DNA of 30,802 nucleotides, from IMG/VR virus record IMGVR_UViG_3300008120_000234, positions 1 to 30,802 of that record. One strand, 5' to 3'. Made by a program: the position numbers and the translations under genes. The notes under the pieces are model-generated. The model was not told the origin of the DNA. It made no database searches and saw only the letters and a list, made by a program, of their open reading frames with translations. This stretch comes from a virus. How positions within the stretch are numbered: the first letter of the stretch is position 1; each line of letters opens with the position of its first letter. Positions 30,798 through 30,802 of the stretch are shown in pieces.

Positions 30798-30802
30798 TTC
30801 CA

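Overview
The window is a densely packed, one-strand stretch of a double-stranded DNA tailed-phage genome. Every gene I can support is on the + strand, and most stop/start junctions overlap or lie within about 20 bases. It is AT-rich (roughly 40% G+C by eye). Long tape-measure ORFs, an NlpC/P60 tail hydrolase and fibronectin-III tail proteins point to a siphovirus. The Fn3-rich adhesins, a DnaE-type polymerase with PHP domain, a helix-turn-helix gene with a small partner, and a two-zinc-cluster protein next to RuvC remind me of actinobacteriophages. A low-GC actinobacterial host is therefore plausible, but this is inference. I see no integrase, immunity repressor, lysis cassette, tRNA or CRISPR array.

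Bases 1-17597 form the tail module. A tape-measure protein that starts before the left edge is split over two overlapping reading frames (2-3205 and 3168-5126). It is followed by a distal-tail-like protein, a large hub/minor tail protein, an NlpC/P60 hydrolase fused to a baseplate-like domain, two connector-type proteins, two large Fn3/Ig-like fibre or adhesin proteins, two related small helical proteins, a third helical protein and a lectin-like protein.

Bases 17599-20041 hold accessory and regulatory genes: an HNH nuclease, a metallophosphoesterase, a zinc-ribbon protein, a 51-residue gene, an HTH protein carrying an AT-hook-like motif, and three small unknown proteins. Bases 20038-26570 are the replication core: DnaB-type helicase, DnaG-type primase, single-strand binding protein and a C-family DNA polymerase III alpha subunit. 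Bases 26567-30797 are nucleotide metabolism and recombination: MazG-like pyrophosphohydrolase, RecA/UvsX-like recombinase, a small PD-(D/E)XK-like nuclease, a Cas4/RecB-like nuclease with a probable iron-sulfur cluster, a RuvC-like resolvase, small zinc-binding proteins and a terminal HTH protein. Together these would give the phage its own helicase-primase-polymerase set and a recombination set of recombinase, end-processing nuclease and junction resolvase.

The regulatory layer is the least expected part. The few intergenic gaps repeatedly hold TATAAT boxes, several of extended -10 type (TGnTATAAT), in three cases built from the stop codon of the gene before. Two of them lie so close to the next ATG, which has no ribosome binding site, that leaderless mRNAs are predicted. 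The single-strand binding protein gene appears to be its own transcription unit, with an extended -10 promoter, a structured leader, exclusive use of CGN arginine codons and a strong GAAA-loop terminator before the polymerase gene.
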